64,000 nt of DNA from Acidobacteriota bacterium. GTDB lineage: Bacteria; Acidobacteriota; Thermoanaerobaculia; Gp7-AA8. The translations under genes and the position numbers were made by a program. Positions 9,147 through 17,092 of this stretch are shown in pieces. The stretch lies in contig QHVT01000021.1 in the NCBI GenBank assembly GCA_003223645.1, positions 43,945 to 107,944 of the forward strand. Direction: 5' to 3'. The notes beneath the pieces are model-generated. The model had not been told where the DNA came from, ran no database searches, and saw only the letters and a list, made by a program, of their open reading frames with translations. How positions within the stretch are numbered: position 1 is the stretch's first letter; each line of letters begins with the position of its first letter.

Positions 9147-9782
9147 TCATCGATAGACGACGAAATCCTTTGCCGCGAGCTGCGCAAGCACTTCTTCGAC
9201 TGCAGGCGTCAGATCCACCCAGCGCAAATCCACTTTTTCCAGTCGCGGCAGATCCAGCATTGTGCGCGGAAGCGTCTCCACCGGATTCCCGCGCAAATCA
9301 ATTTGCCGCAGCTCGCGTAATTCGCCGATTACGTCCGGCAACGTCCGCAGCTTGTTGTTGCGGAGGTGCAATTCGCGTAATCGCGTCAACGACGCGATGC
9401 AAGCGGGCAGGGACTGCAGTTGATTGTCCGTCACGCGCAGCTCGATCAATCCGGTCATCGAGCAGATCGCAGTCGGGAAATCGGTGAAGCGATTCTCGCT
9501 GACGTTCAGGTAGCGGATTTGAGGCAAGTCCAGCGCCGGCAGCGAGGTCAGTTGATTGTCGTGGAGGTAGAGAAAATCGGTGACGTGAATCGTGCCGGGG
9601 ATGGACGTCAGAGCATTGTGGCCGAGGTCCAGCATGCGCAGGTTGCGCAGCTCGCCGATTCGCGGCGGCAATTCTGTCAGGCCGTTGTCGGCGAGGACGA
9701 GCGTTTCGGCGTCGGAATGTGCCCAGACTTCGTCGGGCACGCGGCCGAGTTGCTGCTTCCAGTAATTGAGCTGTCGCGTCAA
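9147..9782 (-). CDS. Leucine-rich repeat protein
   Basis: A 211-residue protein made almost entirely of about seven 21-23-residue LRRs of the bacterial type (L..L.LxxN.LTxLP; for example LVLADNGLTELP, YLHDNQLTSLP). It probably acts as a protein-interaction surface. The frame extends far upstream only as an antisense shadow. The supported start is the TTG at 9782, whose last two bases overlap the TGA of the upstream amidohydrolase (TTGA), implying translational coupling. An internal ATG (MLDLGHN) is the alternative. There is no signal peptide, so it is probably cytoplasmic. Confidence 0.8.
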   Translation of the reverse strand: MTRQLNYWKQQLGRVPDEVWAHSDAETLVLADNGLTELPPRIGELRNLRMLDLGHNALTSIPGTIHVTDFLYLHDNQLTSLPALDLPQIRYLNVSENRFTDFPTAICSMTGLIELRVTDNQLQSLPACIASLTRLRELHLRNNKLRTLPDVIGELRELRQIDLRGNPVETLPRTMLDLPRLEKVDLRWVDLTPAVEEVLAQLAAKDFVVYR

Positions 9783-11062
9783 CGTTTGAGCACGTCCAGG
9801 ACGCCGCTGACGAGCGCGCGGATGCCGGTTTTCAGCGTCAGTGCGGGATCGGCCGGTGAGAATCTGCTGGAGTGCAATCCCGGCTGGGTACCGGCGGCGA
9901 GCTTCGCCGGGTCGGCGGCGCCGACGACGAGCAGCGCCGTCGGAATCGTGCGATTGAGGCCGAACAGTCCGAAGTCTTCGCTCACCATCGCCGGATCGAC
10001 TTCCACGACGCGCTCTTTTCCGAGCTCGCGCGTCATCGCCGCGGCAACACGCGACGTCAATGCCGGATCGTTGTACGTCGCGGCGACCGACTCGTGATCG
10101 ACGTGCTCGTACACCGGCGCGCGATCGTCGGGAACGCCGGCCGCGATCGCGAGTCCTCTCGGAATGCGTTGAATCGAGTCGAGCGTCTGCTGCCGCACCG
10201 CGGGATCGAACGTGCGCACCGTCAAATACAGCTTCACTTCGTCGGGGATGATGTTGCGCTTCGTGCCGCCTTCGATTTTTCCGACCGTCACGACCGCCGG
10301 CTTCAGCGGCGGACGCTCGCGGCTGACGATCGTCTGCAGCGCGAGGATCGTCTCCGCCGCGAGCACGACCGGATCCTTCGTCGTCTGCGGCGCGGCGCCG
10401 TGTCCGCCGAGTCCGCGAATGGTGAGGTTGACGGAATCGGTCGCGGCCATGAACTCGCCGGCGCGATAGCCCATCTTCCCCGACTCGAGCGCGGCCCAGT
10501 CGTGCAATGCGATCGCGAAGTCGGGCTTGCCGAAGCGCTCGTACAAGCGATCGTTCAGCATTCCCTCCGCGCCCTTCACGACTTCCTCGGCCGGCTGACC
10601 GATGAGGATCAGCGTGCCTTTCCACTGCGACTTGAGATCGGCGAGGATCTTCGCCGAGCCGAGGAGCGTCGTCATGTGGACGTCGTGTCCGCACGCGTGC
10701 ATCACTCCTGCGTTCTGGCTCGCGTATTCGAGGCCCGTCGATTCGGTGACCGGCAGCGCGTCCATGTCCGTGCGCACGAGCAGCGTCGGGCCCGCGCCGT
10801 TCTTCATCACCGCGACGACGCCGTAGCACGTCGCATTCGGATCGGCGTACTTGCCGACGCGCTCCGTGACTTCGTACCCGTGGTCGCGCAGATGCGACGC
10901 GAGAAACGCGGACGTCTTCACTTCCTGCGTCGACAACTCCGGCATCGTGTGCAGCGTCTTGTACGTTTCGAGGAGGCCGTTGATCTCGCGCGACACGCGC
11001 TCATCGAGCGACTGCGCAGACAGAGGAACGGCGAGAAGAAGTGCGAGGACGATTCGCTTCAT
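9779..11062 (-). CDS. M20-family amidohydrolase/aminoacyl hydrolase, exported
   Basis: A 427-residue protein with a signal peptide (KRIVLALLLAVPLSAQ). Metal-binding motifs of the M20D (IAA-amino-acid hydrolase/hippurate hydrolase) subfamily are present: MHACGHDVHMTTLLG and GQPAEEVVKGAEGML, followed by the dimerisation domain around GLGGHGAAPQTTKDPV. It should hydrolyse N-acyl amino acids or amidated substrates in the periplasm. Length matches the family. It overlaps the LRR gene by four bases and starts ten bases downstream of the GGDEF gene stop, so these genes are likely one operon. Confidence 0.93.
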   Translation of the reverse strand: MKRIVLALLLAVPLSAQSLDERVSREINGLLETYKTLHTMPELSTQEVKTSAFLASHLRDHGYEVTERVGKYADPNATCYGVVAVMKNGAGPTLLVRTDMDALPVTESTGLEYASQNAGVMHACGHDVHMTTLLGSAKILADLKSQWKGTLILIGQPAEEVVKGAEGMLNDRLYERFGKPDFAIALHDWAALESGKMGYRAGEFMAATDSVNLTIRGLGGHGAAPQTTKDPVVLAAETILALQTIVSRERPPLKPAVVTVGKIEGGTKRNIIPDEVKLYLTVRTFDPAVRQQTLDSIQRIPRGLAIAAGVPDDRAPVYEHVDHESVAATYNDPALTSRVAAAMTRELGKERVVEVDPAMVSEDFGLFGLNRTIPTALLVVGAADPAKLAAGTQPGLHSSRFSPADPALTLKTGIRALVSGVLDVLKR

Positions 11063-11071
11063 ACCGGGAGC

Positions 11072-13345
11072 TTACATCGCTTCCGCGCTCGTCACGTCCT
11101 CGGCCATCGCCACCTGGTTCTTGCCGTGCTTCTTGGCGAAATAAAGCGCGGCGTCGGCGCGCGAGATCAGCTCCGCGGGATTCGCGCCGTCGTGCGGGTA
11201 GACGGCCACGCCGATGCTGACGGTGATGTGCAGCGTGCGGTCGAGTGCGGGCAGCGGGAAGTCGCGGCGCTCGATCAGCTCGCGCATGCGGTTCGCGGCG
11301 TCGTGCGCGGACGACGCCGGCGTGTCGGGAAAGATGATCGCGAACTCTTCGCCGCCGTAGCGCGCGACGACGTCGCTGTCGCGCGCGTTCTGCATCAGCT
11401 CTTCGACGAGGCCTTTCAGAATTTCGTCGCCGACCGGATGTCCGAACGAGTCGTTGACGCGCTTGAAGTTGTCGATGTCGAGCATTGCCAGCGCGAGACT
11501 GTGGCGCGTGCGGCCGTGACGATGGATTTCTTTCGACAGCGCGTCCTGGAAGAAGCGATGGTTGTATGCCGGCGTCAGCGCGTCGATGAACGTGAGTCGC
11601 TTGATCTCTTCGTACTGCCGCGCCGACTGCAGCGCCGTCACGGCCTGCGTCGCGAAGATCTCGAGCGTCTTCACCTTGTCGATCGACGGAATGCGGCGGT
11701 CGTGCGGATCGCGCACCGACAGGTAACCCATCATTTCGTCGCCGGACATCAGCGGCACGAGCAGGATGTCGTTCGGATGCCATTCGTCCGGCTTCAGATA
11801 TTGATCGTCGCCATGCTCGGGGTGCACGAAGAAATCGTGCTCGCTCTGCCGCAGCACGGAATGCGAGATGAAATACGAGTTCGACACGTGAAACTCGGGA
11901 TTGAAGAACGCCTGCATCGACTCCGACGACACGTGCTTCTTGCGCACTTCCTCCCACACGTCATCGAGGCCGGCCTGCGCGCGGCGCACGAAGTCGTCGC
12001 GGCGCGGCTCGTGGAGCGAGAACACGACGACCTCGAAGCCGAGGGCCTTGCGGATCGACTGCGCGATGTGCGTGAGCGCGGTGTCGACGTCGAACTGTCC
12101 GATGAGACTGTTCGACACGTCGAGAATCGTCGTCATCGTCGCGGCATTGCTCTCGAGCAGGATCGTCTTCTCGCGCATCTCGCGGCGCAGCAGCTGGTCC
12201 TGCAGCGACAGCGCGGTCTGATTCACGAGGAGTGTGAGCAGGTTGAGACTCCCCGCCTGCAGAATCGAACGATCTTCCGTCTCGAAGATCAAAACCCCGT
12301 AGATGACTTCCGGTGTCTGAACGCCGATCAGCAGCTGAATCGCGTCGCCGCCCGACAGCGGGAACTTGCGCATGTCGCTTTGCAGCACGATCGCGCGGCT
12401 CGGCGCGGACTGCGCGAAACCGGTCGAGTCGACCCAGCGCAGCACTTCCTGATCGGTCGGCAGGCACTCGCCGAAGCGATAGACCGTGCCGGCGGCCTCG
12501 AGGTTTGCCTCCCACGTCACCACCGTCGCTGCTTTCAGCTTCGCGAGCTTCGTCGCCAGCGACATGAGGCGCCGCAGCGTTTCGTGATCCGTTTCGGCGG
12601 AGAGAATCTGCGTCGAGCTCTCCATCACGATCGCCAGCTCGCGATTGCGCCGCAGCAGCTCGCTGTTCTGCTGCCACGACTCCTCCATCTCGCGGTTGCG
12701 TTGCAGCAGCTCGTTGTTCCGTTTCGCCGCATCCTCTTCGTTGCGCATCGAATGCGCGACGAGCAGGACCGGCACGAACGCGATCGCGAAACTGGTGATG
12801 CCCCATCGCTCGAAGAGCATCACTTCGATCGCGACGACCGGCGTGACGAGGAGCAGCATCTGCCCCTGCACGAACAGCACGCGGCGGAAGTCGATCGGCG
12901 ACGCGTCTCCTTCGAAGTAGCGCCGCACCGACGCGAAGACGAGCTGCGCGACGACGTAGCCGACGAGGAGCAGGACGAAGCCGGCCATCTTCGCCGACGG
13001 TCTCGCGTCGCGCTCGACGGCGAGCGTGTACAGCAAGCCGACGACGCCGTACGACAGCGCGAGCTGGGCGGCGTTGTAGAGGCGATCGAGCCGCGGCCAT
13101 GCAGCGCCGAGAAACACGGCGACGAATGCGACCGACGGACTGTGGAAGATGATCAGCGCGCCGAACGCGATCGCGGCCTCGAAACCGACCGACGTGTCGC
13201 CGCGCTCGATGCGCAGGAACGACGCCACGAACACGAGCGCGGCGAAGAAGAGCGAAGCGAGACGCTGTTCGGGAGTCTGCTCGATGAGCACGAGTACGCA
13301 CAGCGCGGCTGCGACGGCGACGACGCCGATCTTCCAGCGATTCAT
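11072..13345 (-). CDS. Membrane GAF-GGDEF diguanylate cyclase
   Basis: A 757-residue protein counted from ATG 13345. The N-terminal ~190 residues are strongly hydrophobic (several membrane segments). A short coiled region (NNELLQRNREMEESWQQN) and two GAF-like regions (about 240-400 and 420-580) follow. The C-terminal diguanylate cyclase domain has GGEEF (ARYGGEEFAIIF). The longer frame to 13405 begins inside the inserted repeat, so 13345 is chosen; GGGAGAGG lies just upstream. The start codon lies in a 17-bp direct repeat shared with the end of the HEAT-repeat gene, see 13338-13662. Probable role: c-di-GMP synthesis in response to an intracellular or membrane signal. Confidence 0.92.
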   Translation of the reverse strand: MNRWKIGVVAVAAALCVLVLIEQTPEQRLASLFFAALVFVASFLRIERGDTSVGFEAAIAFGALIIFHSPSVAFVAVFLGAAWPRLDRLYNAAQLALSYGVVGLLYTLAVERDARPSAKMAGFVLLLVGYVVAQLVFASVRRYFEGDASPIDFRRVLFVQGQMLLLVTPVVAIEVMLFERWGITSFAIAFVPVLLVAHSMRNEEDAAKRNNELLQRNREMEESWQQNSELLRRNRELAIVMESSTQILSAETDHETLRRLMSLATKLAKLKAATVVTWEANLEAAGTVYRFGECLPTDQEVLRWVDSTGFAQSAPSRAIVLQSDMRKFPLSGGDAIQLLIGVQTPEVIYGVLIFETEDRSILQAGSLNLLTLLVNQTALSLQDQLLRREMREKTILLESNAATMTTILDVSNSLIGQFDVDTALTHIAQSIRKALGFEVVVFSLHEPRRDDFVRRAQAGLDDVWEEVRKKHVSSESMQAFFNPEFHVSNSYFISHSVLRQSEHDFFVHPEHGDDQYLKPDEWHPNDILLVPLMSGDEMMGYLSVRDPHDRRIPSIDKVKTLEIFATQAVTALQSARQYEEIKRLTFIDALTPAYNHRFFQDALSKEIHRHGRTRHSLALAMLDIDNFKRVNDSFGHPVGDEILKGLVEELMQNARDSDVVARYGGEEFAIIFPDTPASSAHDAANRMRELIERRDFPLPALDRTLHITVSIGVAVYPHDGANPAELISRADAALYFAKKHGKNQVAMAEDVTSAEAM

Positions 13346-13662
13346 AGCCGCGCCTCTCCCGTCATCCTGAGCAGAGGCACTGCGCGATGCGCATTTGTCG
13401 AGCAAAATGACAGCCCCTCACCCGGCGCTTCGCGCCACCCTCTCCCCGCATGCGGGGCGAGGGGCAACATGTACGAGTATCGAGATTTGTTGCCCTTCTC
13501 CCCGCATGCGGGGAGAAGGTGCCCGAAGGGCGGATGAGGGGCTGTCATTAGAAGAAGCCGCGAAGACGGCGAAGGATCTCTAAATAGGAGGCGTTTTCGC
13601 AGTTCGAGATCCTTCGTCGTGCTTCGCCGGCTCAGGATGACGGCTCGATTCATAGCCGCGCC
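13338..13662. repeat. Composite repeat insertion flanked by 17-bp direct repeats
   Basis: The 17-bp sequence CGATTCATAGCCGCGCC occurs at 13338-13354 and 13646-13662. Between the copies is a palindromic element that starts with GTCATCCTGAG and ends with CTCAGGATGAC (family B). This element is itself interrupted at 13403-13552 by another palindromic element of the CCCTCACCC...GGGTGAGGG/GGATGAGGGG type (family A). The direct repeats contain the stop of the HEAT gene in one copy and the start of the GGDEF gene in the other. It looks like an insertion with target duplication. Confidence 0.8.
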
Positions 13663-14408
13663 CTGCATCGATTGATCAACGTCTTGAGTCCGTGCACGTC
13701 TCCGAGGGCGTCGCGTGCTTTGAGGAGCTCGGTCAGCATATCGGGGGCGGTGATCTCGTCGGCCGCCTCCTCGATCTCGCCGTCCGCGCTTTCGACCGCT
13801 CCGGCGATGTAGGGAATCGCGCGCGCGTCGTGGCGTCGCGCGAGCCCGAGGGCGGCTTCGTTGGCGACGCAACGATCATCGTCGCGGAGGCGCTCGAACA
13901 ATGCGGCGCGAATGCGCGGCGTGTCGTGATCGGACAAACTGCCGACCGCGAACGTCGCGCGATCGCGCACCGACGTGTCGCCGTCGCGCATGAGCGAGAG
14001 CATCACGCGCTCGGCGCGCTCGTCGCCGATCAAATCTTCGAGTGCCGTCGCCACCGCCCAGCGCACGTTCGACGCGTCGTGAATCGCGGCGCGCGCGAGC
14101 GCCTCGATCGTGCGCACGTCCTGCTGCTGTCCGAGCGCGTGCACCACGCATTCGACGACGCCGGGATCGCCGTCCTCGAGCATCGAGGTGAGGATCGAGG
14201 TCGCCTCGTCGGCGTACGCCGACAGCTGTCCGAGGATGTCCGCGCCGGCGATGCGGGCGGACGCGTCGCTGCTGCGGCAGAGTTGCGCGGCGCGCTCGAA
14301 CACTTCGCGCGTTCCGAGCGCGTGCAGTTCGCGGATCGCGACCCACCGCGCGTCGTCATCGTCCGCTTCCCGAACGACGACCGCAAACAGCTCATCGACG
14401 GAATGCAC
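13650..14408 (-). CDS. HEAT-repeat protein
   Basis: A 252-residue all-helical protein built of about seven HEAT/PBS-lyase-type repeats of ~30 residues (for example ASARIAGADILGQLS, PGVVECVVHALGQQ, VRWAVATALEDLIG). It has no signal peptide or catalytic motif. Such proteins act as cytoplasmic scaffolds. Its last codons (CRARL-stop) lie in the 17-bp direct repeat, so it probably once overlapped the GGDEF gene as ATGA. It is divergent from the lipoprotein gene at 14435, 26 bases away. Confidence 0.82.
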   Translation of the reverse strand: MHSVDELFAVVVREADDDDARWVAIRELHALGTREVFERAAQLCRSSDASARIAGADILGQLSAYADEATSILTSMLEDGDPGVVECVVHALGQQQDVRTIEALARAAIHDASNVRWAVATALEDLIGDERAERVMLSLMRDGDTSVRDRATFAVGSLSDHDTPRIRAALFERLRDDDRCVANEAALGLARRHDARAIPYIAGAVESADGEIEEAADEITAPDMLTELLKARDALGDVHGLKTLINRCRARL

Positions 14409-14434
14409 GATCCGATGCTACCTTACCTCCGCCA

Positions 14435-14857
14435 ATGCGTTCACGTCTGACCGTCACACTTTTCCTGCTCCTCACCGCATGCGGCAAGCTCGAGACGCCG
14501 ACCGATCCCGGCGTCAGCGGCGAGCCGATCGATCCGACCGCGACGTTCACGCGCGTCCAAAATGAAGTCTTCACGCCGACGTGCGGCATCGTCGCGTGTC
14601 ACCATCCGATCGGACAGCAGTCGCAGATGGTGCTGACCGCCGGCCGCGCGTACAACGAGACCGTGAACGTCACCAGCGTCGAGATGCCCTCGCTCAAACG
14701 CGTCACGCCGGGCGACGTCGCGAACTCGTATCTCTATCGAAAGATCACCGGCGCGGGAATCACCGGCGACCGCATGCCGCAGACCCTGCCGCCGCTGAGC
14801 GACGCGCAGATCGCGCTGATTCGCAATTGGATTCGCCGAGGAGCGCCGAATGATTAG
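14435..14857 (+). CDS. Lipoprotein with cytochrome-c-like Cys-rich domain
   Basis: A 140-residue protein with a lipoprotein signal peptide (LTVTLFLLLTAC). The mature part holds FTPTCGIVACHHP, a CX4CH variant of a heme-binding motif. It is followed by SYLYRKITG, GDRMP and an ending IALIRNWIRRGAPND that is typical of a family common in Myxococcota and Acidobacteriota and related to planctomycete-type cytochrome c domains. Because the spacing is CX4CH, covalent heme attachment is uncertain. Its stop overlaps the next gene's ATG (ATGA), so the two are translationally coupled. Confidence 0.78.
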   Translation: MRSRLTVTLFLLLTACGKLETPTDPGVSGEPIDPTATFTRVQNEVFTPTCGIVACHHPIGQQSQMVLTAGRAYNETVNVTSVEMPSLKRVTPGDVANSYLYRKITGAGITGDRMPQTLPPLSDAQIALIRNWIRRGAPND

Positions 14858-15803
14858 AAAGATGAAGGCAGAAGGCAGAAGGCAGAAGGCAGAAGTAAGA
14901 AGTCGCCAACGCGACGGACGCCGCAATCGCTTTCTCACTTCTGCCTTCTGCCTTCTGCCTTCTGCCTTCGTCTTTTTTCTCACGACAACCTCCGCTCTCG
15001 CGCAAAACGCGGATCCCTACAAACCCCTCAATCCTCTCCCCACCGGCGATTGGTTCCTCTCCCTTCCGAGCGCGACGATGCCCGCGCGCGGAACGTGGGA
15101 AGTGAAGTTCACGCATCGTTTCAATCAGTCGCTCGATCAGGGCGGCATCAGCGATCAGATCCATTCGCTGTTCGGTCTCGATACCAATGCGGACGTCGTC
15201 TTCGGTTTGTCGTACGCACTGCGCCGCGATCTGCAACTCTCGCTGATGCGCAGCAATACGAACGACACGCTCGAAGGCGCGGCGAAATTCATCCTGTTGC
15301 AGCAGGCCGCAACTGTTCCGCTCAGCATTTCGCTGCGCGGCGGCGCCGACTGGCGCACGGAAAAGGATCTCGGCGACCGCACGTCGTTGTTCGCGCAGGC
15401 GATCCTCACGCATCAGTTCGGACGCAAGGCGGAGCTCTTCGCGATCCCGACGATCGCCACGAAAGCGGGACGCGCGGTCAGCGGCAATTCGTCGGGCGCG
15501 CTGTTCAAGAACGCGTTCAACGTCCCGGTCGGCATCGTCTGGATGTTGAAGCCGGCGCTGAGCGTTGTCGCGGAGATCACTCCTCCGAATCGCGATCTCC
15601 CCGACTCGATGCACGCCGACCTCGGCTGGGCCGTCGGCATCAAGCGACAGATCGGCGGTCACTGGTTCGAGATTCTCGTGACAAACAGCCAGGCATCGAC
15701 CGCCGATCAGTACGTCACGTCGACGTTCCAGGGCACGGCGCTCGACTCCGGCGACCTCCACCTCGGCTTCAACATCGAGAGGCGTTTCGGGCGAAGGAGG
15801 TAA
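14850..15803 (+). CDS. DUF5777-like outer-membrane beta-barrel protein
   Basis: A 317-residue protein. After an unusual, very basic 25-residue start comes a hydrophobic signal segment (SAFCLLPSAFVFFL) ending TTSALAQ. The mature sequence alternates in beta-barrel style (TWEVKFTHRFNQ, ADVVFGLSYALRRDLQLSL, LHLGFNIERRF) and resembles DUF5777 proteins that accompany electron-transfer or c-type proteins. The N-terminal codons are made from an inverted repeat of AAGGCAG units at 14864-14970. It is coupled by ATGA to the lipoprotein gene, suggesting an envelope pair. Confidence 0.75.
   Translation: MIRKMKAEGRRQKAEVRSRQRDGRRNRFLTSAFCLLPSAFVFFLTTTSALAQNADPYKPLNPLPTGDWFLSLPSATMPARGTWEVKFTHRFNQSLDQGGISDQIHSLFGLDTNADVVFGLSYALRRDLQLSLMRSNTNDTLEGAAKFILLQQAATVPLSISLRGGADWRTEKDLGDRTSLFAQAILTHQFGRKAELFAIPTIATKAGRAVSGNSSGALFKNAFNVPVGIVWMLKPALSVVAEITPPNRDLPDSMHADLGWAVGIKRQIGGHWFEILVTNSQASTADQYVTSTFQGTALDSGDLHLGFNIERRFGRRR
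14864..14970. repeat. Inverted repeat of AAGGCAG units inside a coding region
   Basis: About four tandem copies of AAGGCAG on the left arm face about four CTTCTGC copies on the right arm, separated by ~45 bases. The whole structure is translated as part of the signal peptide region of the DUF5777-like protein. Confidence 0.85.
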
Positions 15804-15824
15804 ACCGTTGCTTGGTTTCTCAGT

Positions 15825-15890
15825 TACGCGGTTGCGCGGCAGAAGCCCTGCGTAACCGCGCGACCGAGCAACGAGCAACCGAGGTAATGG
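15825..15890. repeat. Family C repeat array (8-bp TTRCGCGG units)
   Basis: The left arm reads CAGTTACGCGGTTGCGCGG; the right arm is its near-complement built from CGCGACCGAGCAAC. The same 8-base-phased words recur at 21846-21893, 26262-26315, 30895-30960 and 34401-34485. It fills the 116-bp gap between the barrel gene and the zinc-ribbon gene. Confidence 0.7.
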
Positions 15891-15919
15891 CAGCGCCGTT
15901 GCAGTGAAGGGACATCGTC

Positions 15920-16915
15920 ATGCGATGCCCCGAATGCAACGCGTTGAATGAGACGGACGCGAGTGCCTGCGGGACGTGCGGACTGCTTCTCCTCAATGTG
16001 TTACCGAAACGTCGCGCCGAGGATCTGGCGGTGCAGCGACGGCGCGCGTCGGACCACGACAGCGCGGAATGCCAGTTCTGCGGCGGCGCGATCTCGCCGA
16101 AAGCGGTGCGTTGCAGACACTGCTCGGAAGTCGTCGACGAAGAGTTCTATCGCCAGCGCGCGCAGCGGCTGCGATCGCGCGTCAACTACGCGAGCTGGGT
16201 GCTGTATTTATTCGGACTCGGCGCGCTGCTGCTGTTCCGTCCCGTCGGCGTGCTTTCGATCGCGGCCGGTTTGCTGCTCTCGATCGCGTACTACGCCATT
16301 CCCGTCGAACCGCCCGCATCGCCGCGCAACAAAAAACGCACGCGCCTCGGCGCACTGATTCGCAGACAGCTGAAGCTGGAGCGCGTCTCGATTCCGCTCC
16401 CCGCGCTGCGCAACAAGAAACTCGTCTTCGTCGGCACGCCGCTCATCGCCGCGCTCATCGGATATTCCGCGAATTTGTTTCTGCTGCAGGAGCCCGTCAA
16501 CGACATCCTCAAGCAGAGCGACGCGTTCCGCGGCATGAAAGTGTCGGCGCACTACGAGTACTACGTCGTGCCCGGCGTCGTCGAATACAACCTGCAGACG
16601 CTCACCTTCCGCCAAACGCCGATCGACGTGCACAAAGCGTTTCTCGAGTTCGCGAAGAAGCTGAAAGAGAAACGCTACAAACGCGTCGACCTCTCGTACA
16701 AAGGCAACAGAAAGTTCTCGATCGACGGCGCGTCGTTCGCGCAGCTCGGACGCGAGTACGCGAAAGAGAACTTCAAATTCGCGCTGTACGACTTCCCGCG
16801 GCTCTTCCAGCCCACCGTGTCGACGAGCTCGAATCGCGACGCGCTCCTCGAGTTTCATCGCCGCTGGTACGGCGATGATCCTCTCACGAAGACGGTCGAG
16901 AACGGGTTACGCTGA
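15920..16915 (+). CDS. Double zinc-ribbon membrane protein
   Basis: A 331-residue protein. Two rubredoxin-like zinc knuckles sit at the N-terminus: CPECNALNETDASACGTCG (residues 3-21) and CQFCGG...CRHC (about residues 52-69). Then come two hydrophobic segments (LYLFGLGALLLF, GVLSIAAGLLLSIAYYA), a basic linker, and a third (FVGTPLIAALIGYSANLFLL). The C-terminal ~150-residue soluble region is Lys-, Tyr- and Phe-rich. The topology suggests a cytoplasmic zinc-ribbon sensor or assembly factor; the function is unknown. Confidence 0.75.
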   Translation: MRCPECNALNETDASACGTCGLLLLNVLPKRRAEDLAVQRRRASDHDSAECQFCGGAISPKAVRCRHCSEVVDEEFYRQRAQRLRSRVNYASWVLYLFGLGALLLFRPVGVLSIAAGLLLSIAYYAIPVEPPASPRNKKRTRLGALIRRQLKLERVSIPLPALRNKKLVFVGTPLIAALIGYSANLFLLQEPVNDILKQSDAFRGMKVSAHYEYYVVPGVVEYNLQTLTFRQTPIDVHKAFLEFAKKLKEKRYKRVDLSYKGNRKFSIDGASFAQLGREYAKENFKFALYDFPRLFQPTVSTSSNRDALLEFHRRWYGDDPLTKTVENGLR

Positions 16916-16947
16916 TTCTCGTCTGCCGCATTGCGCAGTGTCGATTG

Positions 16948-17089
16948 CAATGACGGGCCTCCTCACCCGGCGCTTCGCGCCACACTCTCCCCGCAAGCGG
17001 GGCGAGGGGAAAACTCGGCAAGGTCGTCGTTTGTGGCCCTTCTCCCCGCGCGTGCGGGGAGAAGGTGCCCGAAGGGCGGATGAGAGGAT
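16948..17089. repeat. Family A palindromic repeat
   Basis: The left half carries CTCACCCGGCGCTTCGCGCC and a hairpin CCCCGCAAGCGGGG. The right half carries CTTCTCCCCGCGCGTGCGGGG and GAAGGTGCCCGAAGGGCGG. It is the second copy of the element nested at 13403-13552 (about 80-90% alike outside the central spacer). It lies between convergent genes and probably also ends transcription. Confidence 0.8.
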
Positions 17090-17092
17090 GTG

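Noticed and set aside
9872..13537. Long plus-strand open frame (about 1,220 codons) opposite the M20 and GGDEF genes
   Set aside because: Arg/His/Val-rich shadow of real minus-strand genes with intact domains; no domain of its own.
13342..13872. Minus-strand gene spanning the composite repeat
   Set aside because: The translation runs through palindromic repeats and an off-frame HEAT region with no domain.
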